Shown here: positions 1 through 7,360 of the stretch, one piece after another
Layout: every line of letters begins with the position of its first letter
How positions within the stretch are numbered: position 1 is the first letter of the stretch
Notes under the pieces: generated by a model
Databases searched by the model: none
Told to the model about the DNA's origin: nothing
What the model saw: only the letters and a program-made list of their open reading frames with translations
Made by a program: the position numbers and the translations under genes
Origin: an uncultured Pirellulaceae bacterium
GTDB lineage: Bacteria; Planctomycetota; Planctomycetia; Pirellulales; Pirellulaceae
Direction: 5' to 3'
Assembly: GCA_934255105.1 (NCBI GenBank)
Contig: CAKQNH010000036.1
Location: forward strand, 1-14,483
DNA length: 14,483 bases

Positions 1-32
1 TCGGCTGTAAAAGTTCTGCGCGTTTTTGACAT
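1..32 (-). CDS. Start of a probable IS3-type transposase OrfA (partial, runs off the left edge)
   Basis: On the minus strand an ATG at 32-30 opens a frame reading MSKTRRTFTAE before the window ends. A purine-rich GGGAG lies 7 nt upstream of the ATG, a good Shine-Dalgarno spacing. The residues match the typical beginning of IS3-family OrfA proteins (M-S-K-x-R-R-T-F-T-A-E-F-K type), small helix-turn-helix proteins that cooperate with a DDE integrase encoded by OrfB. Only 10-11 codons are visible, so the assignment rests on a short but distinctive motif and the ribosome binding site. If it is correct, the end of the insertion sequence lies within roughly 33-100. A minus-strand 5'-TG at 88-87 is one possible terminus, but this cannot be fixed without the other end. 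Alternatives are an unrelated short basic protein or chance. Confidence 0.5.
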   Translation of the reverse strand, partial: MSKTRRTFTA

Positions 33-84
33 GAAAATGCTCCCGTAATCGAATATGCTAATTCAATCACCAGATTTCTACTGA

Positions 85-249
85 CGCAAAACAAAGGCTA
101 GTTATGCCGAACTACTGACGGCGGACAAGTCGACTTGCATCTCGCTATACCAAACTACCCACCGTCAACACCCCGAGAACACTCAAGACCCAATCCGCTT
201 TCGCAACACGCTCATCGAGCTCGAAAAGTCGCTGAGCGAAGCGCATGAC
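85..249 (+). pseudogene. 5' coding remnant of the baeRF gene lacking a standard start codon
   Basis: The reading frame of the downstream baeRF gene stays open from 85, just after an in-frame TGA at 82-84. From about position 106 it encodes a segment that looks like the conserved N-terminus of the family: AELLTADKSTCISLYQTTHR, then a PENTQDPIRFRN stretch and a helix. There is no ATG, GTG or TTG in frame between 85 and 250; only CTG codons occur, at 115 and 232. An out-of-frame ATG at 104 would restore a start with a one- or two-base shift. Either the gene starts at an unusual codon, or its true start was removed by the insertion sequence whose first gene points away at 32, or there is a frameshift near 104-110. 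Confidence 0.6.
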
Positions 250-1239
250 GTGGGTCGAGTGCGCGAGATAATGGCACCTTTTGAGCAACTGGGGCGAGAT
301 GCTGACTTCTGGAACCATACCTCGGATGGGCTAGCTGTGTTCAGTTCATCCGGCAGATTTGAAGTGTTCCAGCTCCAGCGGCCCGTAAAGCAATTGCTGG
401 TTGTCGCCGACAGTTTCCACACCAAGCCGCTGATTCGGATCCTCCAGTCGGCTGATAGGTATCAAGTACTGTGTCTTACTCGCCAATCGGCCAAGCTCTA
501 CGAGGGGAACCGCGATGCGCTCGACCCAGTAGACCTGACTGAAGTGCCGACCGCGTTAGCAGACGTCAAGATCCTTGATCGCAGCCTTTCCGATCAACCT
601 GTCGGGTCCTACGGGACAGGTTTACGGCAGTCGCGACAAGGGGGTACGGCAGTAAACCATGGCCATGGGTCGTTGGCAGATACCAAAGATGCGGATGTCA
701 AGAAGTACTTTCACGCCGTGGCCCAAAGCATTTTGGAGCATCACTCGCGTCCATCTGGACTGCCGTTGATCCTGGTGGCACTAAGCGAATCGCAAGGCGA
801 TTTTCGCGCAGTTAGTGACAACCCGTTCTTGTTGGAAGATGGAATCGCTGTGGACCCGGCTTCGCTGGACACCGATGAGCTGCGCAAGGCCGCGTGGAAG
901 ACGATGGAGCCGCGATACTTGGCTCGTTTAGCGGAGCTGAAGGACACATTCGGCGTCGCGCAGTCGCGACAGTCCGGCTCGGGCGATCTGTCGGATGTCG
1001 CCAAGGCGGCGGTGGGCAATCAAGTGGCCACGCTGTTGATCGAGGCGGATCGCGTCATCCCAGGCGTGATCGATTCGAGCAGCGGAGCGATCCGCACGGC
1101 CGATTTGAAGAATCCTCAGGTCGACGACATGCTCGACGATCTGGCCGAATTGGTGATCGCCCGCGGTGGTGAGGTGTTCGTCGTCCCCAAGGAACGCATG
1201 CCCACCGATACCGGCTTGGCAGCAATCTACCGCTACTGA
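250..1239 (+). CDS. baeRF-family protein (bacterial archaeo-eukaryotic release factor-like), probably 5'-truncated
   Basis: The product from GTG 250 has 329 residues, and similar coding continues upstream to about 100. The protein resembles the baeRF group (baeRF3/7-like), related to eRF1/Dom34 domains and ribosomal L7Ae-like folds; roles in ribosome rescue or nucleic-acid binding have been suggested but not shown. Visible family traits are the upstream LYQTTHR/PENTQDPIRFRN segment and FSSSGRFEVFQLQRPVKQLL, typical of this group. The C-terminal third has GNQVATLLIEADRVIPGVID, then DDLAELVIARGGEVFVVPKERMP and a GLAAIYRY ending, the classic close of eRF1 domain-3-like folds. The middle (about 125-150) is rich in Gly, Ser and Gln and probably a loop. 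GTG 250 is unlikely to be the original start because it cuts into a conserved helix. The stop lies 18 nt from the convergent neighbour. Family call fairly sure; integrity doubtful. Confidence 0.75.
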   Translation: MGRVREIMAPFEQLGRDADFWNHTSDGLAVFSSSGRFEVFQLQRPVKQLLVVADSFHTKPLIRILQSADRYQVLCLTRQSAKLYEGNRDALDPVDLTEVPTALADVKILDRSLSDQPVGSYGTGLRQSRQGGTAVNHGHGSLADTKDADVKKYFHAVAQSILEHHSRPSGLPLILVALSESQGDFRAVSDNPFLLEDGIAVDPASLDTDELRKAAWKTMEPRYLARLAELKDTFGVAQSRQSGSGDLSDVAKAAVGNQVATLLIEADRVIPGVIDSSSGAIRTADLKNPQVDDMLDDLAELVIARGGEVFVVPKERMPTDTGLAAIYRY

Positions 1240-1257
1240 GCTTGTTGACGCCTATCG

Positions 1258-2949
1258 CTATCGCTCCGGGCTGGGAGGCCATAACTCCCACCGCTGCAAG
1301 GCTGCGATAGCCTGTGCTACAGAACCTGCGAGTCCTCCGCTGGTATCGACGGTTTGAACAACTGCCTGCGTGCGCGCAGAGGGCGCTTCCCAACTCTCCG
1401 CCGCACGTAGATAGACCGACCAATCCGCATCGGACGCATCGCCGCGCCGATTTGCCAGTCGTGCGCGCACGATTTCCGAGTCGGCTTGGCACACCAGCAT
1501 GCCTGAACGCACACCCAACTGCGTCGCCGCGTCGAGGAAGTCTCGGCGATCAGCTTCTACTCGGAAATTGGCGTCTACCACGACTCGTTCCCCTTCCAGC
1601 AGCAACTGCCGCGCGCGGTGCAGGCACTCTGCGTATGTTCGCCGATTCCACTCGGCGGTATAGCTCCCTTGGCCGAAGCCCGCAGCATTGGATGTGGTCT
1701 CAGCCGACTGTTCACCCACGGCACCCACCAACTCCTTGCGGACTACATCCGAACGAATCAAATGCAGATCGGCTCGCTTGCAAACCTCGCGCGCGAGTGT
1801 GGACTTACCCGTGCCGGGCAGACCCGCGACGAGCAATAGACAGGGGCGGCGCTGGGGCGTTTCCAATTCCCCCACCGCTAGCAACCACGAGCCGCGCGAC
1901 AGGGTCAAAGCTGCCTGGCGGTCGGCATCGGCAATTTCCGCACGGGCCAATTTCAACCCCTCGACCTTGGCTCGTACAACCGCGCGATAGGCCGTATAGA
2001 ACGCCGCCAGACTCATCCCCGACTCTTCACCCGCGGCGCGAATGTAAGCTTCTAGCAATTCGCGTCCCAGATCGCGACGGCCCTGCAAGTTCAAGCTCAT
2101 CACCAAAAATGCAATGTCCGAAATCGGATCGGAAAAACGAAACCGTTCGGAGAACTCAACACAGTCGATGACGACTAAGTCTTGGGGCGGTTGGCGATCC
2201 GGGAAGATGTAGACGTGATCCAAACGCAGATCGCCGTGCGTATCGCGAGCGACGCCGCGATCGGCCCGCGACTCGATCAATGCTCGCTGACGCTCCAACG
2301 CTGCTTCGGTCAACGACTTGAGCCGCGCAAACACGGCTGGGCTGACAGTATTGCCGACCTGGTCCTGCGATTGCTCAAAGTTCTCGCGCGCGTTGCCCGC
2401 CACCGAGTCAAAGTGCCCGTAGATATCGACGTGCGGACCGGATTCAGCACTGGCATGAAAAAGGGCAATTCTAGTACCCAGGCGGCGCATCGTCTGGGCG
2501 TCTACCGGCTGGGAATCTACATCCACGTGTGCGAGCCGATGCGCGAGCGTCGCATCGTCGGGCAGACGCCGCATCTTCACAGCCCACTCCATAGGCTCGC
2601 CGTCGCCTTCAAAGCGAGGTTGCCCATCGACTTGAGTGATCGGCACGACACCCAGATAAACATCCGCAGCCAGACGCCGGTTCAGCCGCACTTCTTCGTC
2701 GCAGTAGTACCGCCGCTTCTCGAGCGTACTAAAATCCAGAAAGCCATAGTCGACCGGCTTCTTAACTTTGTAGACGAACTGTTCGGTCAGAAACACCGCC
2801 GAGATATGCGTCTGGCGGAGCTCGACATGATGGACAGTGAATGGATAAGCCGACGGGTCTGCCAATCCGTCTATCAGTTTAGTAAGCTCCATTGATTCGG
2901 TTTCGATAGAAGTGTGCGTGTTGTGTAACCGTCGACGGAGTTGCGCCAT
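1258..2949 (-). CDS. Bifunctional APH-like kinase / P-loop AAA_33 ATP-binding protein
   Basis: This 563-residue protein joins two phosphotransferase modules. The N-terminal part (about 40-330) is aminoglycoside-phosphotransferase-like (COG2187 type). FVYKVKKP near 58-65 offers the nucleotide-binding lysine, HGDLRLDH (238-245) is the Brenner catalytic loop with D240, and IDCVEF (261-266) supplies the metal-binding aspartate. The C-terminal part (about 370-545) is a COG0645/AAA_33 P-loop kinase with Walker A GLPGTGKST (376-384) and a downstream VVVDANF segment. Such fusions are widespread in bacteria; the substrate is unknown and there is no reason to call it antibiotic resistance. A second start at 2892 (Met20, MELTKLIDGLADPSAYPF) matches where family members usually begin. 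The 2949 start leaves a 19-residue basic leader and abuts the 31-bp tandem repeat. Neither start has a convincing ribosome binding site. Confidence 0.88.
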   Translation of the reverse strand: MAQLRRRLHNTHTSIETESMELTKLIDGLADPSAYPFTVHHVELRQTHISAVFLTEQFVYKVKKPVDYGFLDFSTLEKRRYYCDEEVRLNRRLAADVYLGVVPITQVDGQPRFEGDGEPMEWAVKMRRLPDDATLAHRLAHVDVDSQPVDAQTMRRLGTRIALFHASAESGPHVDIYGHFDSVAGNARENFEQSQDQVGNTVSPAVFARLKSLTEAALERQRALIESRADRGVARDTHGDLRLDHVYIFPDRQPPQDLVVIDCVEFSERFRFSDPISDIAFLVMSLNLQGRRDLGRELLEAYIRAAGEESGMSLAAFYTAYRAVVRAKVEGLKLARAEIADADRQAALTLSRGSWLLAVGELETPQRRPCLLLVAGLPGTGKSTLAREVCKRADLHLIRSDVVRKELVGAVGEQSAETTSNAAGFGQGSYTAEWNRRTYAECLHRARQLLLEGERVVVDANFRVEADRRDFLDAATQLGVRSGMLVCQADSEIVRARLANRRGDASDADWSVYLRAAESWEAPSARTQAVVQTVDTSGGLAGSVAQAIAALQRWELWPPSPER

Positions 2950-2950
2950 A

Positions 2951-3022
2951 GTCGCTGATCGCTCCGCCGATCAGATGCAAAGTCGCTGATCGCTCCGCCG
3001 ATCAGATGCAAAGTCGTTGATC
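2951..3022. repeat. 31-bp tandem repeat, two full copies plus a partial, each with a hairpin
   Basis: Two identical 31-bp units occupy 2951-2981 and 2982-3012, followed by a partial third copy at 3013-3022 with one change. Each unit contains the palindrome CTGATCGCTCCGCCGATCAG (2955-2974 and 2986-3005), a 7-bp perfect stem with a 6-nt loop. The array lies directly upstream of the minus-strand kinase gene, touching its upstream start codon. It could act as an operator or leader hairpin, or be a neutral duplication; function is inference only. Confidence 0.85.
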
Positions 3023-3040
3023 TGCAGTATAGGCATCTCC

Positions 3041-3293
3041 CCTTTTATACCCCACAAGTCATTCCCAGTCGTACAGATGGTTCCGCCACGCGCACGAATC
3101 GTACCCCTGCCCGCGCCGCCAGACCTAGGCGAGCAGGAGGGGATAGAGGGATTGCGCAGTTGTAGATTGCGTTTGCTCCCTCTCCCTCGCCTAGGCTCGA
3201 CCTCTCCCAAGGGAGAGGATCCAGTGCGAGCAAGTCTAGTGCAAGAAATTCGATAGGGAAAAGACTCGTGAAAAGTTGTGGGGTATAAAAAGG
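3041..3293. repeat. MITE-like palindromic element with terminal inverted repeats
   Basis: The ends of this roughly 250-bp stretch are inverted copies: TTTTATACCCCACAA near 3043-3057 is matched by TTGTGGGGTATAAAA at 3276-3290, 15 bases exactly, with flanking C/G runs also alike. Inside are further inverted pieces: CCTAGGCGAG (3124-3133) against CTCGCCTAGG (3188-3197), and a hairpin of CCTCTCCC and GGGAGAGG separated by AA around 3203-3220. No reading frame here looks coding. The structure suggests a non-autonomous mobile element or an extended palindromic intergenic repeat. I see no clear target-site duplication, so mobility is inference. Confidence 0.55.
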
Positions 3294-3433
3294 CGCCGCG
3301 CCTCAGCAACCAGCATGAGTTTGTGTTGGATCAAATAGTAATCTCGCCAAGTAAACGTGGGGATGGAGATGATATTGTAGAGCTATTTTTGCATTGGTTG
3401 ACGGCTTCGGATGTGTGAGCGACTGGAAAGCCC

Positions 3434-3687
3434 GAAACGATTGGGGACAATCGTTTTACGTTATGGGTAGGGAAACGATTGGGGATAGTTGTTCTACGTT
3501 ATGGGAGAAACGATTGGGGATAGTTGATCTACGTTATGGGAGAAACGATTGGGGACAATCGTTTTACATTATGGGGGAAACGATTGAGGACAATCGTTCT
3601 ACGTTATGGGGGAAACGATTGGGGACAAGCGTTTTACGTTACGGGTAGGGAAACGATTGGGGACAAGCGTTTTACGGGATTGGGTGG
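3434..3687 (+). repeat. Seven tandem 35/38-bp hairpin repeats, possible structured RNA
   Basis: Seven units start at 3434, 3472, 3507, 3542, 3577, 3612 and 3650. Units 1, 6 and 7 are 38 bp and units 2-5 are 35 bp; each begins GAAACGATTG (unit 5 included). The core AACGATTG-GGGA-CAATCGTT forms a perfect 8-bp stem with a GNRA-type GGGA loop in units 1 and 4. Units 2 and 3 read TAGTTGTT and TAGTTGAT on the 3' arm. As plus-strand RNA, unit 2 keeps all eight pairs through G-U wobbles and unit 3 has one mismatch. Units 6 and 7 carry a single A-G mismatch, and unit 5 has an AGGA loop. Linkers share TACGTTATGGG-like sequence. There are no unique spacers, so this is not CRISPR. The array ends 121 bp before the PSCyt/PSD1 start codon and could lie in its leader. 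Confidence 0.9.
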
Positions 3688-3792
3688 AGGGAGAGATTGG
3701 CGGGGGGACTGCAGATCGGTTAGACTAAAACGCAGTCCTTTCGCAATGTAAGGGCAATTAGCTCCCCCCCGCGTCTTCGCTCCCTCCTCTCC
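3684..3792. repeat. GC-rich imperfect inverted repeat with internal stem-loop upstream of the PSCyt/PSD1 gene
   Basis: A left arm around 3684-3708 (GGAGGGAG, then CGGGGGGA) is an imperfect inverted match of a right arm around 3763-3792 (TCCCCCCCCGCG, then CTCCCTCC). Between them is a perfect 7-bp stem, GGACTGC (3706-3712) with GCAGTCC (3732-3738), around a 19-nt loop. It lies between the hairpin array and the ATG at 3809. It could be a leader RNA structure, an attenuator or the remnant of a palindromic repeat. There is no T-run, so a simple intrinsic terminator is unlikely. Confidence 0.45.
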
Positions 3793-3808
3793 CTTTACTG
3801 GTATTCGC

Positions 3809-6800
3809 ATGTTGAGTGCGCATTGGCCCTGGTCGCATCGCCCTCGCTTACATACGGCAACGCTTGTTGGCGCATTGATGATCATTGCGTCGCTGGGCGC
3901 GGACAGCGCGCAGGCTGATGATGGCGAGCTCGACTTTTTCGAATCGCAAGTGCGCCCGACGCTGGTCGACAAATGCAGCGGTTGCCATGGACCTGCCAAG
4001 CAGGAGGGGGGCCTGCGAGTCGACTTGTTGGAAACTCTTTTGACCGGCGGGGACAGCGGCCCAGCCGTCGAGCCGGGTGATGCCGCCAACAGCTTGCTGG
4101 CCATGGCTATTCGACACGAGGATGGCTATGAAATGCCCCCTAAAGAAGTGCTCAGCCCGCAAGCCATCCAGGCGCTCGAACACTGGATCAACATCGGCGC
4201 ACCCTGGCCTAAGTCGCGCGAGTCGCTGACGATCTCAACGACTCGGGCTGCCGACCAAGCCAAGAATCATTGGGCCTTTCTGCCAGTCGAACAGCCAGCG
4301 GTGCCGCGCCTGGCAGTGCTGCCTGAGGCCTCCGATGAAGAAGCCTGGAATCGAAACCCCGTCGATGCGTTCATTCTGGAAAAGCTACACGCACAATCGC
4401 TCACGCCATCACCACGCGCAGACCGGCGGAGCTTGATCCGGCGACTGAGTTACTCTCTAACGGGCCTGCCGCCATCGCCAGAGGATGTCGAGCAGTTTAT
4501 CGAGGACACTTCGCCGACCGCGTACGCTGATTTAGTTGAGCGATTGTTGGCGTCGCCACAGTACGGCGAACACTGGGCGCGGCATTGGTTGGACGTGGCC
4601 CGCTATGCGGATACCAAGGGTTATGTTTATGGGCGCGAGGAGCGTTTTTGGGTTCACGCCTGGACGTATCGCGATTGGGTCGTGCGAGCTCTCAATGAAG
4701 ACATGGCCTACGACCGTTTTCTGTTGTTGCAGTTGGCCGCCGATCAAGTCGTCGATCGCCGCACCAGCGATCTAGCTGCGATGGGTTTTTTGACCGTAGG
4801 CCGACGGTTTTTAGGAGTCGAACGCGACATCATCGATGACCGCATCGATGTGGTGAGCCGCGGTACGATGGGTTTGACCGTGGCTTGTGCGCGGTGCCAC
4901 GACCACAAATACGATCCCATACCGACGGCCGACTATTACAGTTTGTATGGCGTTTTCAACAGTTGCACTGAGCGTTTGGAACCACTGGCAGCGGCGCAGG
5001 GCGATGCGGCGTTTCAAGCCGAGCTTGAGAAGCGGCAGACCGCCCTGCGCGAGCGGATGGCGACCGCTCGCCAGGAATCTACCGATCGAGTTCGCGCACG
5101 GATCGCCGACTATCTCTATGCGCAGTCCGAGCTGGGCAAGTATCCGGCGGACGGGTTCGATCAAATTTTTCAAGCTGGCGATATCCTTCCCGCATTTGTC
5201 CGCCGCTGGCAGAGCTACTTGCGTGTAGCGGTTCGCAGGGACGATCCTGTGTTCGCAGCTTGGCATGCTTACGCCGCTCTACCCACCGCCGACTTCGCCA
5301 CCGCAGCCCAGGCGGTGACTGATCAGCTCGCCCAACTCCCGTCGGTTCACGCCAAGGTACTGCAGATTTTTGAAACCTCGCCGCATAGCTTCCGTGAAGT
5401 CTGCGATCGCTACGGTGCCATGTTCGCCGCCGCAGACAAAGAGTGGAAGGCACAACACGCCGCCGACGCGCTGGCACAGCAGGCCACCAGCCAGCCGGCT
5501 GAGCAAGCGGCAGCTAAATCAACGTCTAAATCATTGTCAGTACAGCAAGTTGCGTTGAAGCAAACCGCGACCGGGCAAGCGGTCGATGCTGACGATCAAG
5601 CTGATGATACTGCTGAGCAGTTGTCGGCGCTGGCGGCGGTATTGTACGGATCGCAGGCACCCTGCGAAATCCCGGCAGGTCCAATCGTTTTGGCCGAAAG
5701 ATATTTTGATTCTGCAGTGCTAACTGAATTGTGGAAGCTGCAGGGGGAGGTCGAACGCTGGATTATCAATGCGCCCCAACCCGTCCCGTATGCACTGACG
5801 CTGGTCGATCAGGCTCAGCCAGTCGAACCACGCGTGTTCGTGCGCGGCAATCCACTGGTGTTGGGAGACGATGTGCCGCGCCAGTTTTTGGCGGCCCTGA
5901 GCGATTCAAATTCCAAGCCGTTTGAGCATGGCAGTGGGCGATATGAACTGGCACAAGCTATCATCGCCGCCGACAATCCACTGACGGCGCGAGTCATCGT
6001 CAATCGCGTGTGGGCCGACCACTTCGGTCACGGACTTGTCACCACGACCAGCGACTTCGGCACTCGTGCGGAGCCACCGTCGCATCCAGAATTGTTGGAC
6101 TGGCTGGCGCATAACTTTGTCGAACATGGCTGGAGTTTGAAAGAGCTTCACCGCTGGATCGTGCTCTCGGCGACCTACCAACAGTCGACTCGTGGCCCGA
6201 TGGACTCATCGCTGGTGGAGGCAGCGCTCGAGCAGGACCCCGACAATCGTCTACTGTGGAGAATGAATCCACGGCGTTTGACATTTGAAGAGTTCCGCGA
6301 TTCATTAATCACCGCCTCAAGCCAGCTTGATAAAACCGTCGGTGGTCGGCCCGTCAATTTGTTTACCTCGCCCTATCCATTGCGGCGCACGCTGTACGGA
6401 TTGGTCGATCGCCAATTTCTGCCGGGCACGCTGCGGATGTTTGACTTCGCCAATCCCGACCTGCACATTTCACAGCGTTCCGAGACGACGGTGCCAGGTC
6501 AGGCTCTGTTCTTTATGAATCATCCATTGTTGCTAGATCGCGCTCGGGCACTGGCTGCCAGCACAGCGGATCGGATGGATGAGAATCCGAGCGACAATCC
6601 AACGGTTCATACCCGCGCACGAGTCGATCAGATGTTCCAACAGGTGCTGCAACGCGGGGCGACTGCTTCAGAAATCGATGAGGCGCTGAGTTTTGTGGCC
6701 GGTGTTACTGCCGGTCAGTCCGCGCCCCCCAGCCCGACAGTAGACGACTGGCAGTACGGCTACGGCAAGATCGATAGCGACAGCGCCAGCATTGTGGGCT

Positions 6801-7333
6801 TTACTGCGCTGCCGTACTTCAGCGGCACAGCATGGCAAGGCGGTGCGAGTTATCCCGATCCGAAGCTCGGCTGGGTGCAGCTCTCGGCCGCTGGCGGGCA
6901 TCCGGGCAACAACCTGGAGCACGCGGCGGTTCGCCGCTGGACCGCCCCGCGCGACGGAGCCTTTCGCATCCGCAGCAAGCTGACTCACGAGCCTCCGGTC
7001 GGCGATGGAATCCACGCCAGTATCGTCCACTCGGCACAGGGCATTCTGACCAGCGTCGCGCTCCATCATGATGCGCTAAACATCGATCACGATGACGTCC
7101 AAATGTCTGCCGGCCAGACGCTCGACTTTGTCGTCGACATTGGAGGCGGATTGAATAGCGACCAGTTCCTGTGGCAGATTAATATTGAAGATCAACAGAT
7201 GGAGCAGAGCGAGGCCGCCCCGGCGTGGAATTCGCTGGCAGACTTCCCCAGCTCGCAGGAGCACAGCTTGACTGCCTGGGAACAACTGGCCCAAGTGCTG
7301 CTATGTTCCAATGAGTTTATGTTTATTGATTAA
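3809..7333 (+). CDS. Planctomycete PSCyt1/PSCyt2/PSD1-domain protein with an inserted beta-rich domain
   Basis: The product has 1174 residues. A Sec signal peptide is visible at 1-36 (hydrophobic TATLVGALMIIASLGA, cleavage likely after AQA). PSCyt1 (about 45-135) carries a heme-binding-type CSGCH at 56-60 and the EMPP segment at 108-111. PSCyt2 (about 183-390) carries a second CARCH at 360-364 followed by DHKYDP. An Ala/Gln-rich linker (about 545-610) precedes PSD1 (about 675-945). The usual C-terminal ending (LTAWEQLAQVLLCSNEFMFID) is present, but about 160 residues rich in Gly, His and beta-strand pattern are inserted before it (about 978-1140). The protein is expected to be outside the cytoplasmic membrane; covalent heme is not proven. 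It precedes the DUF1501 gene by 27 nt, the standard pairing. No good ribosome binding site precedes the ATG, but the start fits the signal peptide. Confidence 0.93.
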   Translation: MLSAHWPWSHRPRLHTATLVGALMIIASLGADSAQADDGELDFFESQVRPTLVDKCSGCHGPAKQEGGLRVDLLETLLTGGDSGPAVEPGDAANSLLAMAIRHEDGYEMPPKEVLSPQAIQALEHWINIGAPWPKSRESLTISTTRAADQAKNHWAFLPVEQPAVPRLAVLPEASDEEAWNRNPVDAFILEKLHAQSLTPSPRADRRSLIRRLSYSLTGLPPSPEDVEQFIEDTSPTAYADLVERLLASPQYGEHWARHWLDVARYADTKGYVYGREERFWVHAWTYRDWVVRALNEDMAYDRFLLLQLAADQVVDRRTSDLAAMGFLTVGRRFLGVERDIIDDRIDVVSRGTMGLTVACARCHDHKYDPIPTADYYSLYGVFNSCTERLEPLAAAQGDAAFQAELEKRQTALRERMATARQESTDRVRARIADYLYAQSELGKYPADGFDQIFQAGDILPAFVRRWQSYLRVAVRRDDPVFAAWHAYAALPTADFATAAQAVTDQLAQLPSVHAKVLQIFETSPHSFREVCDRYGAMFAAADKEWKAQHAADALAQQATSQPAEQAAAKSTSKSLSVQQVALKQTATGQAVDADDQADDTAEQLSALAAVLYGSQAPCEIPAGPIVLAERYFDSAVLTELWKLQGEVERWIINAPQPVPYALTLVDQAQPVEPRVFVRGNPLVLGDDVPRQFLAALSDSNSKPFEHGSGRYELAQAIIAADNPLTARVIVNRVWADHFGHGLVTTTSDFGTRAEPPSHPELLDWLAHNFVEHGWSLKELHRWIVLSATYQQSTRGPMDSSLVEAALEQDPDNRLLWRMNPRRLTFEEFRDSLITASSQLDKTVGGRPVNLFTSPYPLRRTLYGLVDRQFLPGTLRMFDFANPDLHISQRSETTVPGQALFFMNHPLLLDRARALAASTADRMDENPSDNPTVHTRARVDQMFQQVLQRGATASEIDEALSFVAGVTAGQSAPPSPTVDDWQYGYGKIDSDSASIVGFTALPYFSGTAWQGGASYPDPKLGWVQLSAAGGHPGNNLEHAAVRRWTAPRDGAFRIRSKLTHEPPVGDGIHASIVHSAQGILTSVALHHDALNIDHDDVQMSAGQTLDFVVDIGGGLNSDQFLWQINIEDQQMEQSEAAPAWNSLADFPSSQEHSLTAWEQLAQVLLCSNEFMFID

Positions 7334-7360
7334 GCAAGATCGTTAAGGCTAACAATTGCC

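Noticed and set aside
1..48. C-terminal tail of a plus-strand gene ending at TAA 46-48
   Set aside because: Only 15 codons, no recognisable motif, and the minus-strand start with its ribosome binding site explains the stretch better.
1258..2949. Antibiotic resistance gene because of the APH-like domain
   Set aside because: The COG2187-COG0645 fusion is a common bacterial protein of unknown substrate; the APH fold alone does not indicate drug phosphorylation.
3394..3648. 84-residue and 75-residue open frames running through the hairpin array, with repetitive protein sequence
   Set aside because: The 35-bp unit is not a multiple of three, so the frame shifts at each copy and several frames stay open together. 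There is no ribosome binding site and the conservation fits hairpin pairing rather than codons.
3434..3687. CRISPR array
   Set aside because: Units are contiguous with no unique spacers; the linker sequence is itself repeated.
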